DNA from: Hyphomicrobium sp. CS1BSMeth3
GTDB lineage: Bacteria; Pseudomonadota; Alphaproteobacteria; Rhizobiales; Hyphomicrobiaceae
NCBI RefSeq assembly: GCF_900117415.1
Contig: NZ_FPEI01000002.1
Location: 124,001-188,000, forward strand
Direction: 5' to 3'
Length of the DNA stretch: 64,000 nucleotides
Shown: positions 55,974-64,000 of the stretch, one piece after another
Layout of the letters: each line of letters starts with the position of its first letter
Position numbering within the stretch: position 1 is the first letter of the stretch
Program-made: the position numbers and the translations under genes
Notes under the pieces: model-generated
What the model was told of the DNA's origin: nothing
Databases searched by the model: none
The model's input: only the letters and a program-made list of their open reading frames with translations

Positions 55974-57335
55974 TCAGCGCTTCTCGATCAAGGCTTCGGC
56001 GCGAAGATCCCTCAGATGGCGGCGCGACACGACGTCGAACTCGCGCATCGTCAGCTCGGCCTGAGCCTTGAGGCGCTTTTCCTCGTCCACCTTGACGGTC
56101 TTGCGCCCGCAGACGGCATATAGCTCGACGCCGGTGCTGGCAAGGGTGGGCGGCACCATCTCGCCGTCCTTGGCATTCAGAAGGAGGCTGCGGGTCGGCT
56201 CGCCAATGCTGGAAGCCGCCTGATTGGCGAGGCTCTCGAAGCGGGCGTCGGGCAGGCCCTTAACCAACTCCTGCGTATTGCGGCAGCCGCGGAAGCGCTT
56301 GCGCAGTTGCTCGGCTTCGGAGAGGCGGCGGGCAAGCGCGGACTGGTCGATGACGCCCGGCACCGCGAGCGTGATCTTGTGAAGCTGCATTTCGACCGCG
56401 GGCGCGCCCTTGTCTCCGCCGGACTGTTCGACGAAGCGGTCGATGTCGCGATCGTTGATGTTGATCTGGTGGCCGTACTTGCGCCGGACGACGTCGCGCC
56501 AGTAGAGGGCGGCACGCGTGCGCGCCTTGATCGTCGCCGGGTCGATGCCCTGCGACTTGAGCTGCTCGGTAAACTGCGCCTCGGTGATCTTGTTCCGCTG
56601 CGCCATGTCCACGAAGGCGCGATTGACGTCATCCTCGCTGATGGCAATGCTGTTGCGCTTGCCCTCCTGGATCTTCAGCTTCTCGTCGATCAACTCTTCC
56701 TGCGCCTGGGTGCGGAATTTTTGGATGCTTCCCACGCGCGCCTCGCGGCGGAGCTGCTCCAGCATGTTGCGCTGCATGTCGCCGATGTACTGCTTCTGGA
56801 GTGCGACGGCTTCGTCCCTGCTGCGCGGCTGCTTCTCGCGCAAGTACTGCTGGAAACGCTCGTTGGTCTTGGGGTCCTGAATGATCTGCTTCCAACGCGC
56901 CTCGGCCCGGGCGCGCATATCCTGCCCGCCGCCCGCACCCGCCGCCATGAGCGTCGCGCGCTGCTCGATCTCGTAGCCTGTGATCGGCTCGTCATTGACG
57001 AGTATGACGATGCCCTGGCGGCGCCCCGGCGCACCACCACCGGCCTCACCGCTCGTTGCCGGTGCCGTGCTTGCCTCGCGCCGCGGACGCGGTGCGGGCT
57101 TCGGCTTGGCCGCCTTGGGAGGCGCAGGATCCGTGCGCAGCGGAGCGACCGGCTCGCGCGGCTGCGAGGGCGGTGTAGTCGTGACGACAAGTCCCGGAAT
57201 CGACGGCGTCTGCTGCGCAAACGCCATGCCGGCGCTCGCCATCACGGCGCCCGCCACCATCCACGACGCCACTTTCACGACGCCACGCCTGTCGCGCTGA
57301 ATACGCGCGCTGTTCATTCCCAGATCCGCCATCAT
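55974..57335 (-). CDS. surA: SurA-type peptidylprolyl isomerase/periplasmic chaperone
   Basis: 453-residue secreted chaperone for outer-membrane proteins. Signal peptide with cleavage after AGMAFA at about residue 40; a Pro/Lys/Arg-rich linker; then the SurA N-terminal domain (IVILVNDEPITGYEIEQRATL). The following PpiC-like domain is degenerate (VEMQLHKITLAV but few isomerase residues), as in other alphaproteobacterial SurA. It precedes pdxA-rsmA, but lptD, the usual upstream neighbour, is not present: the next gene upstream is divergent. Confidence 0.88.
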   Translation of the reverse strand: MMADLGMNSARIQRDRRGVVKVASWMVAGAVMASAGMAFAQQTPSIPGLVVTTTPPSQPREPVAPLRTDPAPPKAAKPKPAPRPRREASTAPATSGEAGGGAPGRRQGIVILVNDEPITGYEIEQRATLMAAGAGGGQDMRARAEARWKQIIQDPKTNERFQQYLREKQPRSRDEAVALQKQYIGDMQRNMLEQLRREARVGSIQKFRTQAQEELIDEKLKIQEGKRNSIAISEDDVNRAFVDMAQRNKITEAQFTEQLKSQGIDPATIKARTRAALYWRDVVRRKYGHQININDRDIDRFVEQSGGDKGAPAVEMQLHKITLAVPGVIDQSALARRLSEAEQLRKRFRGCRNTQELVKGLPDARFESLANQAASSIGEPTRSLLLNAKDGEMVPPTLASTGVELYAVCGRKTVKVDEEKRLKAQAELTMREFDVVSRRHLRDLRAEALIEKR

Positions 57336-57529
57336 TCCCCAAGCCGGCTGCGATTCGTCGATCCGATCCTAGTGGTTATCGCAGGAAGCAGATGCGATTA
57401 TCCACATCAAGCATGGCGCTGGCATGGCGCTTGCCGTGCGCCGCAACAGGCTTCCGTACCCTCTAATCCCGTGACAGGCCCTGCCCCTTCGGGTAGCCAG
57501 GAAAAAAGTCCAATTCCCGGGAGCTGAAA

Positions 57530-59200
57530 ATGGCCGCCACCAATCTTGCACAGATGAACGCTGCCGAAGTCACCATTCGGACCATGGCTGCCAACGGGCT
57601 CGATACGCTCTATTGCCTCCCCGGGGTCCAGAATGACGATTTTTTCGATGCCCTGGTGCGCGCGGGGAACCCGCTGCGGCCCATCCATACCCGCCATGAG
57701 CAGGCCACGGCCTATATGGCCCTCGGCGCCGCGCTCGCGACAGGCAGGCCCCAGGCCTATTGCGTGGTGCCGGGACCGGGCTTCCTCAATACGACGACGC
57801 CGCTCGCCACGGCCCAGTCGCTCTGCGCCCCCGTGCTCGCGCTCTCCGGCCAGATCTACGAGCAGTACATCGGCAAGGGCATCGGATTCCTGCACGAGAT
57901 CCCGGACCAGCTCGGTATCATGCGGACACTGACCAAGTGGGCCGGGCACATCGAAGGACCGCAGGATGCCGCGGCGAAGAGCCGCGCCGCCTTCGACCAG
58001 CTTCTGAGCGGGGTCCCCGGCCCCGTCGGCCTCGAATGCGGCTGGAATATGTGGCGCTCGGCGGCCGAGGTCGCCTTCGACGACACGCCGGCCGTGCGCA
58101 AGACGCCGCCGCTCGACCTCGACGCCATCAAGGCCGCGGCCAAGGTGCTCGCCGGCGCCAAACGGCCGATCATTCTCGTCGGCGGCGGCGCCCAGGATGC
58201 GAGCGCGGAGGTGACGCGCCTCTCGGCACGCATTCAGGCGCCGGTCATCGCCTACCGCACGGGCCAGGGCGTCATGGACGCGCGCAATCCCTTCATGCAC
58301 CGCTTTGCGACCGGGCACGCGCTATGGAAGGACGTCGATGTCGTCATCGGCATCGGCACGCGTCTCCAGCATGTGATGGACTGGGGCCGCGATGATGCGA
58401 TGAAGATCATCCATCTCGATATCGATCCTACGCGCATCGGGCGCACCTGCACGCCCGACGTCGCGATCGTGGCCGATGCGGCCGAGGGCGTCGCGGCACT
58501 CCTGAACGAGCTCGAGCGTGTGGGCGACAAGCCCGCCGACCGAACCGACGAGATGAAGGCACTGCGCGCCACGATGGACGGCGAGTTCGCCCGCCTCGCG
58601 CCGCAGAAAGCTTGGATCGACGCCATCCGCGCCGAGCTTCCCGAGGACGGCATCCTCATCGAGGAGCTGACCCAGATCAGCTACGCGAGCCGCCTGCTCT
58701 ATCCGGTGTACCAGCCGCGCACGTATCTCTCGACGGGCTATCAGGGCACGCTCGGCTGGGGCTATCCGACAGCGCTTGGCGCCAAAGCCGCCATGCCGGA
58801 TCGCGCTGTCGTCGCGCTGCATGGCGATGGCGGCTTCATGTTCGGCGTGCAGGAGATGGCGACGGCGGTCGCGCACAACATCGGCGTCGTCGCGCTCGTC
58901 TTCAACGACAATGCCTACGGCAACGTGAAGCGCATCCAGCAGAGCAACTACGAAGGTCGCACGGTCGCCTCGGATCTGGTGAACCCGGATTTCGTGCGGC
59001 TCGCCGAGAGCTTCGGAATGCGCACCGAGCGCGTCACGACGCCGGAGGCCCTGCGCCCCGCGCTCAAAGCTGCGATCAAGGCCAATGCGCCGGCACTGAT
59101 CGAGATCCCCGTCGGGCAGTTCCCCGATCCCTGGTCGTTCTTCTTCAGGAAGAAGGTGCGCGGGCAGGCACCGTCGTGGTCGATGAAGGGACCGGATTGA
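57530..59200 (+). CDS. Thiamine diphosphate-dependent enzyme (acetolactate synthase-like)
   Basis: 556-residue ThDP enzyme with the usual three-domain order. Catalytic Glu57 in HEQATAYMA activates the cofactor; a central domain contains ILVGGGAQDAS; the ThDP motif is GDGGFMFGVQEM through VFNDNAYGN. It is closest to the acetolactate synthase/benzoylformate decarboxylase group, but the N-terminal PGVQNDDFFDAL and lack of a small regulatory subunit gene argue against biosynthetic IlvB. Probably a catabolic decarboxylase or carboligase. ATG follows GGGAG. Confidence 0.87.
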   Translation: MAATNLAQMNAAEVTIRTMAANGLDTLYCLPGVQNDDFFDALVRAGNPLRPIHTRHEQATAYMALGAALATGRPQAYCVVPGPGFLNTTTPLATAQSLCAPVLALSGQIYEQYIGKGIGFLHEIPDQLGIMRTLTKWAGHIEGPQDAAAKSRAAFDQLLSGVPGPVGLECGWNMWRSAAEVAFDDTPAVRKTPPLDLDAIKAAAKVLAGAKRPIILVGGGAQDASAEVTRLSARIQAPVIAYRTGQGVMDARNPFMHRFATGHALWKDVDVVIGIGTRLQHVMDWGRDDAMKIIHLDIDPTRIGRTCTPDVAIVADAAEGVAALLNELERVGDKPADRTDEMKALRATMDGEFARLAPQKAWIDAIRAELPEDGILIEELTQISYASRLLYPVYQPRTYLSTGYQGTLGWGYPTALGAKAAMPDRAVVALHGDGGFMFGVQEMATAVAHNIGVVALVFNDNAYGNVKRIQQSNYEGRTVASDLVNPDFVRLAESFGMRTERVTTPEALRPALKAAIKANAPALIEIPVGQFPDPWSFFFRKKVRGQAPSWSMKGPD

Positions 59201-59210
59201 AGGCTGCAGT

Positions 59211-59654
59211 CTATTGGCGGCCCAACAGCTCGGCGGGGATCGGCCGCGTGTCGGTCGCCTTGTCCCAAGCCTGGGCCGCTATCCTCCACTGCCCGCCGTC
59301 TTTGACGAGCAGCATCATCTCGATGTTGCGATTGACCTCGGCATCATTCTCCGTGTTTTCGCACGCCGCGACCGCAACTGCGACATTGCCGAAAACATGG
59401 ATCCGCGTGCCGATGACCTGCTCGTCGAAGGACTTGAGCGCCGTTCCGACGAGCCCCTTCATGCGCTCGACGAACTGACCGACAGATTGCGCGCGCACGG
59501 GCCGTGCCGAGGCGAAGAGCGACGCATCGGGAAGGAAATCGCTGCCGAACTTCTCCAAGTCGGGCGCCGCGCCCGTCTTCCAGCTCATGCTGGCAAACTG
59601 CCGGGCGATGAGATCCTCGATGGCCCGTACATCGTCGTCCGCTGCTGCGCTCAT
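59211..59654 (-). CDS. NTF2-like (SnoaL-type) protein
   Basis: 147-residue cone-fold protein of the nuclear transport factor 2 superfamily: helical start AIEDLIARQFASMSWKTG, then strand-rich NRNIEMMLLVKDGGQWRIAAQAWDK, a typical ending for DUF4440-like members. No catalytic residues can be assigned. ATG 59654 has GGAGA nine bases upstream. It lies divergent to the GNAT gene and convergent with the ThDP enzyme. Confidence 0.78.
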   Translation of the reverse strand: MSAAADDDVRAIEDLIARQFASMSWKTGAAPDLEKFGSDFLPDASLFASARPVRAQSVGQFVERMKGLVGTALKSFDEQVIGTRIHVFGNVAVAVAACENTENDAEVNRNIEMMLLVKDGGQWRIAAQAWDKATDTRPIPAELLGRQ

Positions 59655-59784
59655 GAGCCCCAGTCTCCGAAATCGCCTCCCCAGGAAGTGAAGCTCATTC
59701 TGCCATTCGCGCCCGCCGTCGAACAGCAGACTCGATAGGTCGCTCCCGCTATGGTCCTCATCCCCGCAGCATCGAGGGCGCCCC

Positions 59785-60234
59785 ATGACCGCCGCTGTCA
59801 GGACTGCCACGCTGGCCGACCGAACGGCCTTGTATGATCTCTACGCACAGCTCCAGCCGGCTGATCCGCCCTGGCCATCAGAAGCCACAGCAGCGGACGC
59901 GCTGTCGAAGGTGCTGGATCATCCGGGCGCGACCATCCTCTTGTGCGAGGTCGACGGGGTGCCGGCCAGCACGTGCACCCTGTTCGTATGCCCGAACTTC
60001 ACGAGATCGGGGCGCCCCTTTGCGCTCATTGAGAATGTGGTGACCCATCGCGACTACAGGAAACGAGGACTTGGCCGGCAGGTTGTCCAGCGCGCGATCG
60101 AGATGGCGCGCGAGCACGGCTGCTATCGCGTCACGCTGATGACCGGCTCGAAGCGCGAGGAGACGCTGCGCTTCTACGAGGCTGCGGGAATGAACCGCAA
60201 TTCGAAGACGGCCTTCGAGGTGAGATTTCTTTAG
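59785..60234 (+). CDS. GNAT family N-acetyltransferase
   Basis: 149-residue acetyl-CoA-dependent transferase. Acetyl-CoA pyrophosphate loop RKRGLGRQVV (about 92-101) follows the ALIENVVTHRDY strand; YEAAGMNRNSKTAFEV closes the fold. Acceptor unknown. The ATG has GAGGG about seven bases upstream. Confidence 0.87.
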   Translation: MTAAVRTATLADRTALYDLYAQLQPADPPWPSEATAADALSKVLDHPGATILLCEVDGVPASTCTLFVCPNFTRSGRPFALIENVVTHRDYRKRGLGRQVVQRAIEMAREHGCYRVTLMTGSKREETLRFYEAAGMNRNSKTAFEVRFL

Positions 60235-60310
60235 CGAAAGCCCTCGCGTCGGCGCCTATCGGCTCGACCGATAAGCACCGTCGAAAGCCACGCAATGGCT
60301 CGGGCTTGCG

Positions 60311-60604
60311 CTACTTAAGCTTGCCGAGGATCTCGGTCATTTCCTTCGGGCCGAAAGCGCGCAGCGTTTGCGTGCGCACATTTCCTGCCTTTGCAAGGCT
60401 GAGGCCGAGGGCGGTGACCGCCATGTCGTCCTTGGCCTCTCCTGTAATGACAACGTCGTAGTGGCCGAGCGTCCAATAGACTTCCTTCACGGTGACCCCA
60501 TCGGCCTTGGCGATCTCCTTGAAGGATTCGGCGCGTTTGACGGTGTCCTTGACGCTGTGAATGCCCTTGTCAGTGAAGTTCGCGAGCATGACGAAGGTAG
60601 CCAT
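60311..60604 (-). CDS. GYD domain-containing protein
   Basis: 97-residue ferredoxin-like GYD-family protein; VMLANFTDKGIHSVKDTVKR at the N-terminus and EVYWTLGHYDVVITGEA in the middle carry the name-giving motif (here GHYD). Function is not established. ATG follows GGAGG with six bases. Gap to the following CoA transferase contains nothing recognised. Confidence 0.88.
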   Translation of the reverse strand: MATFVMLANFTDKGIHSVKDTVKRAESFKEIAKADGVTVKEVYWTLGHYDVVITGEAKDDMAVTALGLSLAKAGNVRTQTLRAFGPKEMTEILGKLK

Positions 60605-60828
60605 GACGAGCCTCCATGTTACGCATTACGCATCACCCTGATATTTTAGTCCTTCCGCCAAGGAGGCGATAATCACATCCGGGGGAACGGCGCCGGACCC
60701 GCCCTTGTCCCGGGAGCATTCCGCATTGCAAAGCAATGCTCTGGCGCCTTCGCCCCGTGTGCGTCATAACCATGACGCCGATGCTCCGCATCGAGCCCCA
60801 AAACAAGATCGAAGGAACGCCCGCCTCC

Positions 60829-62022
60829 ATGTACCCGCTGCTCGCCGGTCTCCGGATCATCGACATCACCACGATCGTGCTAGGTCCGTTCGCGACCCAG
60901 TTCCTCGGCGACCTCGGTGCCGAGGTGATCAAGATCGAGACCGTCGACGGCGACATGAACCGCTACACGCCGCCGACCACGGGGCCGGGCCTCGGCGCGG
61001 TCTTCGTGAACAACAACCGCAACAAGCGCTCGCTTGCCCTCGATCTCAAGCAGGAGCAGGGCAAGGAGGTGCTGCGCCGCCTCCTCAAGACGGGCGACGC
61101 GCTCGTCCACAACATGCGCCAGGATGCGCTCGACCGCCTCGGCTTTTCCTGGGAGAGCGTGCACGCGCTGAACCCGCGCCTCGTCTACTGCGCCGCGCTC
61201 GGCTATGGCAGCGACGGCCCTTACTCGGGCAAGCCCGCCTACGACGACATCATCCAGGCAAGCTCGGGCCTTGCGGGCCTCACGCACCGCCGCGACGGCA
61301 CGCCGGCCTATCATCCGACCGTCACCGCCGACAAAGCCGGCGCGCTCCATGTCGTGTACGCTGTGCTCGCCGCGCTCCTTCATCGCGAGCGCAATGGCGG
61401 CGAGGGCCAGCTCGTCGAGATGCCCATGTTCGAGGCCATGGCCGCCTTCTCGCTCAATGAGCACCTCATGGGCGCAAGCTTCGCATCTGACGGACCGACG
61501 GGCTATCACCGTACGCTCTCGCAGAACCGGAAGCCCTTCGCGACGAAAGACGGCTGGATTGCACTGCTCCCGTACACGCAGACCCAGTGGTCGCGCGTTC
61601 TGAGCCTGCTCGGCCGCGAGGACCTCACCAAGGAACCCTGGTTCGCGAACAACGCCGAGCGCTCCAAGCGCTCCGACGAGCTCTACGGTATCATCGCGGC
61701 TTCGCTCGGCAGTCGCACGAGCGCGGAATGGCTCGCCGCATTCGAGAAGGCTGATGTACCGTGCGGTGTCGTGCACACACCCGACAGCCTGCTCGAAGAT
61801 CCGCATCTGAAAGCCGTCGGTTTCTTCGAGCCGAACTTTGCGGGCGAGAACGGCATCGTGCGCACGCTCCGCCAGCCCGTGATCTTCCGCGGCGTGGACG
61901 CCGGACCCGACCGTGCGCCGCCTTCTCTCGGCGCCGATACGCGCACGCTGCTCACCGACCTCGGATACAGCGAGAGCGAGATCGGAGCCATGCTCGACAA
62001 GCGGATCGCGGCCGGTGACTGA
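60829..62022 (+). CDS. CaiB/BaiF-type CoA transferase
   Basis: Family III CoA transferase of 397 residues from ATG 60829. LLAGLRIIDITTIVLGPFATQ is the family start; catalytic Asp139 lies in PAYDDIIQASSG; VEMPMFEAMAAFSLNEHL follows. It moves CoA between carboxylic acids, reaction unknown, perhaps carnitine-, oxalate- or itaconate-type. Upstream in-frame ATGs at 60772 and 60781 are possible, but the family begins at MYPLLAG. Element C2 starts one base after its stop. Confidence 0.86.
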   Translation: MYPLLAGLRIIDITTIVLGPFATQFLGDLGAEVIKIETVDGDMNRYTPPTTGPGLGAVFVNNNRNKRSLALDLKQEQGKEVLRRLLKTGDALVHNMRQDALDRLGFSWESVHALNPRLVYCAALGYGSDGPYSGKPAYDDIIQASSGLAGLTHRRDGTPAYHPTVTADKAGALHVVYAVLAALLHRERNGGEGQLVEMPMFEAMAAFSLNEHLMGASFASDGPTGYHRTLSQNRKPFATKDGWIALLPYTQTQWSRVLSLLGREDLTKEPWFANNAERSKRSDELYGIIAASLGSRTSAEWLAAFEKADVPCGVVHTPDSLLEDPHLKAVGFFEPNFAGENGIVRTLRQPVIFRGVDAGPDRAPPSLGADTRTLLTDLGYSESEIGAMLDKRIAAGD

Positions 62023-62124
62023 TCGCGCCTTCGGCGCGAACAGGGCTGCCGCCCTGTAACCCGCATCGTGCCAGAGGCGCGTGTCTTCGACACGACGGAC
62101 ACCCCCGAACCCCCGTCTTTTTTT
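62023..62124 (+). repeat. Element C2: hairpins and T-tract, probable terminator
   Basis: Begins directly after the CoA transferase stop. Hairpins: TCGCGCC/GGCGCGA (62023-62039), CAGGGC/GCCCTG (62041-62056) and CGTGTC/GACACG (62080-62094); then an ACACCCCCGAACCCCCGTC tail and a seven-T run (62118-62124). Order and tail match C1, with a different third hairpin. Confidence 0.7.
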
Positions 62125-62134
62125 GATTTTACCC

Positions 62135-63187
62135 TCAACGGGTGGCCAGCCGCCGATCCACGGCCTCAGCCGTATCGGACCAGCTCGGCAAGCGCGCCGC
62201 CTGGGCCAGGGCCGCGGCCCGCAGCCCAGCCCTGAGCGCGGGCTCGGAGAGGACGCGCGCGAGCGCCACGCGAAGTGCCTCGGGTGACCGCTCCGGCACA
62301 ATCAGTGCCGCCGCCGGATCCAACCAGCCGCGAACCGCATCGGCCCCCGTCGTCACGGTCGGCAGACCGCGCGCGATCGCTTCCGCGACCGCCATGCCAT
62401 ACCCCTCATGCAGCGACGCCGCGACATACACATGCGCCGATCGCCACTCCGCATCCAATTCCGCTGATGCGATTCCGCCCCTGGACACCACCCTGCCTTC
62501 AAGCCCCGCATGGCGGATCATCCCGGTGAGCTTCGCCACATAGTCCGGCGCCCGCTCGTGATCGCCGACGATGCTGAGCGTCCACGGCAGGTCCGCGAGG
62601 CCCGCCAACGCCTCGATGAGATCGTGATAGCCCTTGCGCGGAATGACGGCCCCGACTGAAAGCAGACGCAGGACATCAGCCGGCGATGGCTCCGCCGCGG
62701 CGAACCGCTCAATGCCCGGGAGCGCCACAACGATCCGCTCGGCCGGCACGCCGTAGTCCCTCCTGAGCGTCTCCGCCGTCGTTGATGACGTCGCAATGAC
62801 CAGACGGCACGCCGCCAGCGCCGCGCGCTCGGCCGCCATGAAACGCGCGCGCTCGCCAGACGGCAGCCCCTCCTCCATCGCGATCGGATGATGGAAGATC
62901 ATCACGAGCCGCAAACGCGCTACCTCGTGCGCGAGCAAATCCGCCAGTGGCGAGAGGCAAATCTGGTCGGCCGCGACCAACGAACCATCGGGAAGCTCCG
63001 CCAGGAGCGCCGCCGATCGCGCCCGTGCCGCAGCATCAGGATGCGGAAAGCCCGCCGGCAGATCGAGCGGCACGACATCCCACCCGCGCGCGGCGAGCTC
63101 CTGCATCAGCCGCGTGTTGTACACGTAACCGCCCGTATGGCGCGCGTAGTCCAGGGAGCTCGCGAACACGAGGCGGCGCTGCGACAT
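62135..63187 (-). CDS. Glycosyltransferase family 4 protein
   Basis: 350-residue GT-B glycosyltransferase. N-terminal Rossmann-like half has SSLDYARHTGGYVYNTRLM; the C-terminal half has the donor-binding SVGAVIPRKGYHDLIEAL and the EX7E motif in EGYGMAVAEAIARGLP. Donor and acceptor are unknown, likely surface or lipid-linked sugar. Two adjacent ATGs (63190, 63187) follow GAGGA; the second has the better spacing. Confidence 0.88.
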   Translation of the reverse strand: MSQRRLVFASSLDYARHTGGYVYNTRLMQELAARGWDVVPLDLPAGFPHPDAAARARSAALLAELPDGSLVAADQICLSPLADLLAHEVARLRLVMIFHHPIAMEEGLPSGERARFMAAERAALAACRLVIATSSTTAETLRRDYGVPAERIVVALPGIERFAAAEPSPADVLRLLSVGAVIPRKGYHDLIEALAGLADLPWTLSIVGDHERAPDYVAKLTGMIRHAGLEGRVVSRGGIASAELDAEWRSAHVYVAASLHEGYGMAVAEAIARGLPTVTTGADAVRGWLDPAAALIVPERSPEALRVALARVLSEPALRAGLRAAALAQAARLPSWSDTAEAVDRRLATR

Positions 63188-63285
63188 CATTCATCCTCGA
63201 CCAACATGCGCTATGGCACGAACGCGCACCATGCTATGCGCTCGGACCGGAGAGCAACCCGGAGCGTCACACGAGGCTACCGTTC

Positions 63286-64000
63286 ATGAGCCAGGAAGCG
63301 CCCGAGACCGAGGCTGGCGATAGCCAGGAGACAGTGAACGGGCGCCGCCTCGAAGCCCTCAGACTGGCGCTCCAGGAAGGCCAGGCCGCCAATGTGCGCG
63401 TCCTGACGCACGGTCTCAGGGCGCCCGATCTCGCCGACCTCATCGAGCTCCTCGAGCCCGATGAGCGCGTCCAGCTCATTCAGATCCTCGGCGACGACTT
63501 CGATCCCGAGGTCATGTCGGAGCTCGAGGAGGGCGTCCGCGACCAGCTCGCCGAGGCCCTGCCGAACGAGGTGCTGGCCCGCGTCATCACCGAGCTCGAT
63601 ACGGACGATGCCGCCTACGTCCTCGAAAGCCTCGACAAGGAGGACCAGGAGGACGTCCTCGCGCAGATGCCCTCGAGCGATCGTATCGCGCTCGAGCGCA
63701 ACCTCGAATACCCGGAAGAAACCGCGGGCCGTCTCATGCAGACGGACTTCGTCGCGGTGCCGCCCTTCTGGACTGTCGGCCGCGTGATCGACCACATGCG
63801 CGAGGCCGATGACCTGCCGGAGACGTTCACCGACATCTTCGTCGTCGATCCGAGCTTCCGCGTCATCGGCACGATCGACCTCTCGCGACTCCTGCGGACA
63901 AAGCGCGAGGTGCTCGTCGAGAAGATCATGGAGGCCGACCAGCACACGGTCTCTGCGACCCTTGACCAGGAGGAGATGGCGCGCCAGTTCGAGCGCTACG
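63286..64000 (+). CDS. mgtE: Magnesium transporter MgtE, N-terminal part
   Basis: Starts at ATG 63286 (GAGG nine bases upstream) and runs off the end of the window, 238 codons visible. Residues about 35-140 are the MgtE N domain (LADLIELLEPDERVQLIQIL, EVLARVITELDTDDAAYVLE, DVLAQMPSSDRIALERNLEY); from about 145 the first CBS domain begins (RLMQTDFVAVPPFWTVGRVI, FVVDPSFRVIGTIDLSRLL). Together these form the Mg2+-sensing cytosolic part; the membrane channel lies beyond the window. Regulation by Mg2+ binding is known for the family. Confidence 0.92.
   Translation, partial: MSQEAPETEAGDSQETVNGRRLEALRLALQEGQAANVRVLTHGLRAPDLADLIELLEPDERVQLIQILGDDFDPEVMSELEEGVRDQLAEALPNEVLARVITELDTDDAAYVLESLDKEDQEDVLAQMPSSDRIALERNLEYPEETAGRLMQTDFVAVPPFWTVGRVIDHMREADDLPETFTDIFVVDPSFRVIGTIDLSRLLRTKREVLVEKIMEADQHTVSATLDQEEMARQFERY

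Overview
The window is a gene-dense, high-GC bacterial chromosome segment. Gene content points to an alphaproteobacterium, most likely Hyphomicrobiales (Rhizobiales): an hdaA/ppk/ppx cluster behind a CDP-alcohol phosphatidyltransferase and a PerM-like permease, surA-pdxA-rsmA, lipA followed by a COQ10/RatA-type gene, a TIGR02300 protein, and intergenic palindromes of the kind common in that order. This assignment is inference; no rRNA or tRNA gene was found to anchor it. No phage, CRISPR array, insertion sequence or plasmid function was recognised.

Layout. 1-3.8 kb: branched-chain amino-acid-type ABC transporter livHMGF followed by the start of an acyl-CoA ligase, all on the minus strand. 4-12.3 kb: a PCMT-like methyltransferase, an AsmA-like protein, acetoacetyl-CoA synthetase, an MFS carrier, an SDR dehydrogenase and a carboxynorspermidine decarboxylase. 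12.5-19.3 kb: radA, then two tandem GMC oxidoreductases, one fused to an alpha/beta hydrolase with a Cys in place of the nucleophile Ser. 19.6-25.1 kb: a DapA-like aldolase, DUF2478, CinA/PncC, a COQ10/RatA-like gene, lipA, a GlsB-type membrane protein and a Bcr/CflA efflux pump. 25.3-31.1 kb: a four-domain rhodanese, a YpfJ-type metallopeptidase, dTDP-glucose dehydratase and two RNA methyltransferase-like genes. 31.4-43.1 kb: oligoendopeptidase F, an NtrC-type regulator, DUF1330, pssA, a methyltransferase, manC, aspartate aminotransferase, a TIGR02300 protein, an aspartoacylase-like protein and a CsgG-like lipoprotein. 43.1-46.3 kb: folA with no ordinary start codon, a small lipoprotein, a glutamine-amidotransferase-like protein that has lost its catalytic Cys and Glu, a GST and a YtkA/FixH-like protein. 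46.4-52.9 kb: the pgsA-like, perM, hdaA, ppk1, ppx run. 53-57.3 kb: a DnaJ-like chaperone and surA-pdxA-rsmA. 57.5-64 kb: a ThDP enzyme, an NTF2-like protein, a GNAT, a GYD protein, a CaiB-type CoA transferase, a glycosyltransferase and the 5' part of mgtE.

Functionally it is mainly housekeeping and catabolic metabolism (solute uptake, CoA activation, FAD-dependent oxidation, lipid head groups, lipoate, B6, folate, polyphosphate), with isolated surface-sugar genes (rfbB, manC, GT4). No coherent accessory island is visible. The most unusual material is (i) the GMC/Cys-hydrolase fusion pair, (ii) several families of intergenic palindromic elements with conserved architecture, including four with 23-24 nt spacers and three carrying an identical 16-nt hairpin, and (iii) proteins with altered catalytic residues or starts: the amidotransferase-like protein, the rhodanese tetramer and folA.
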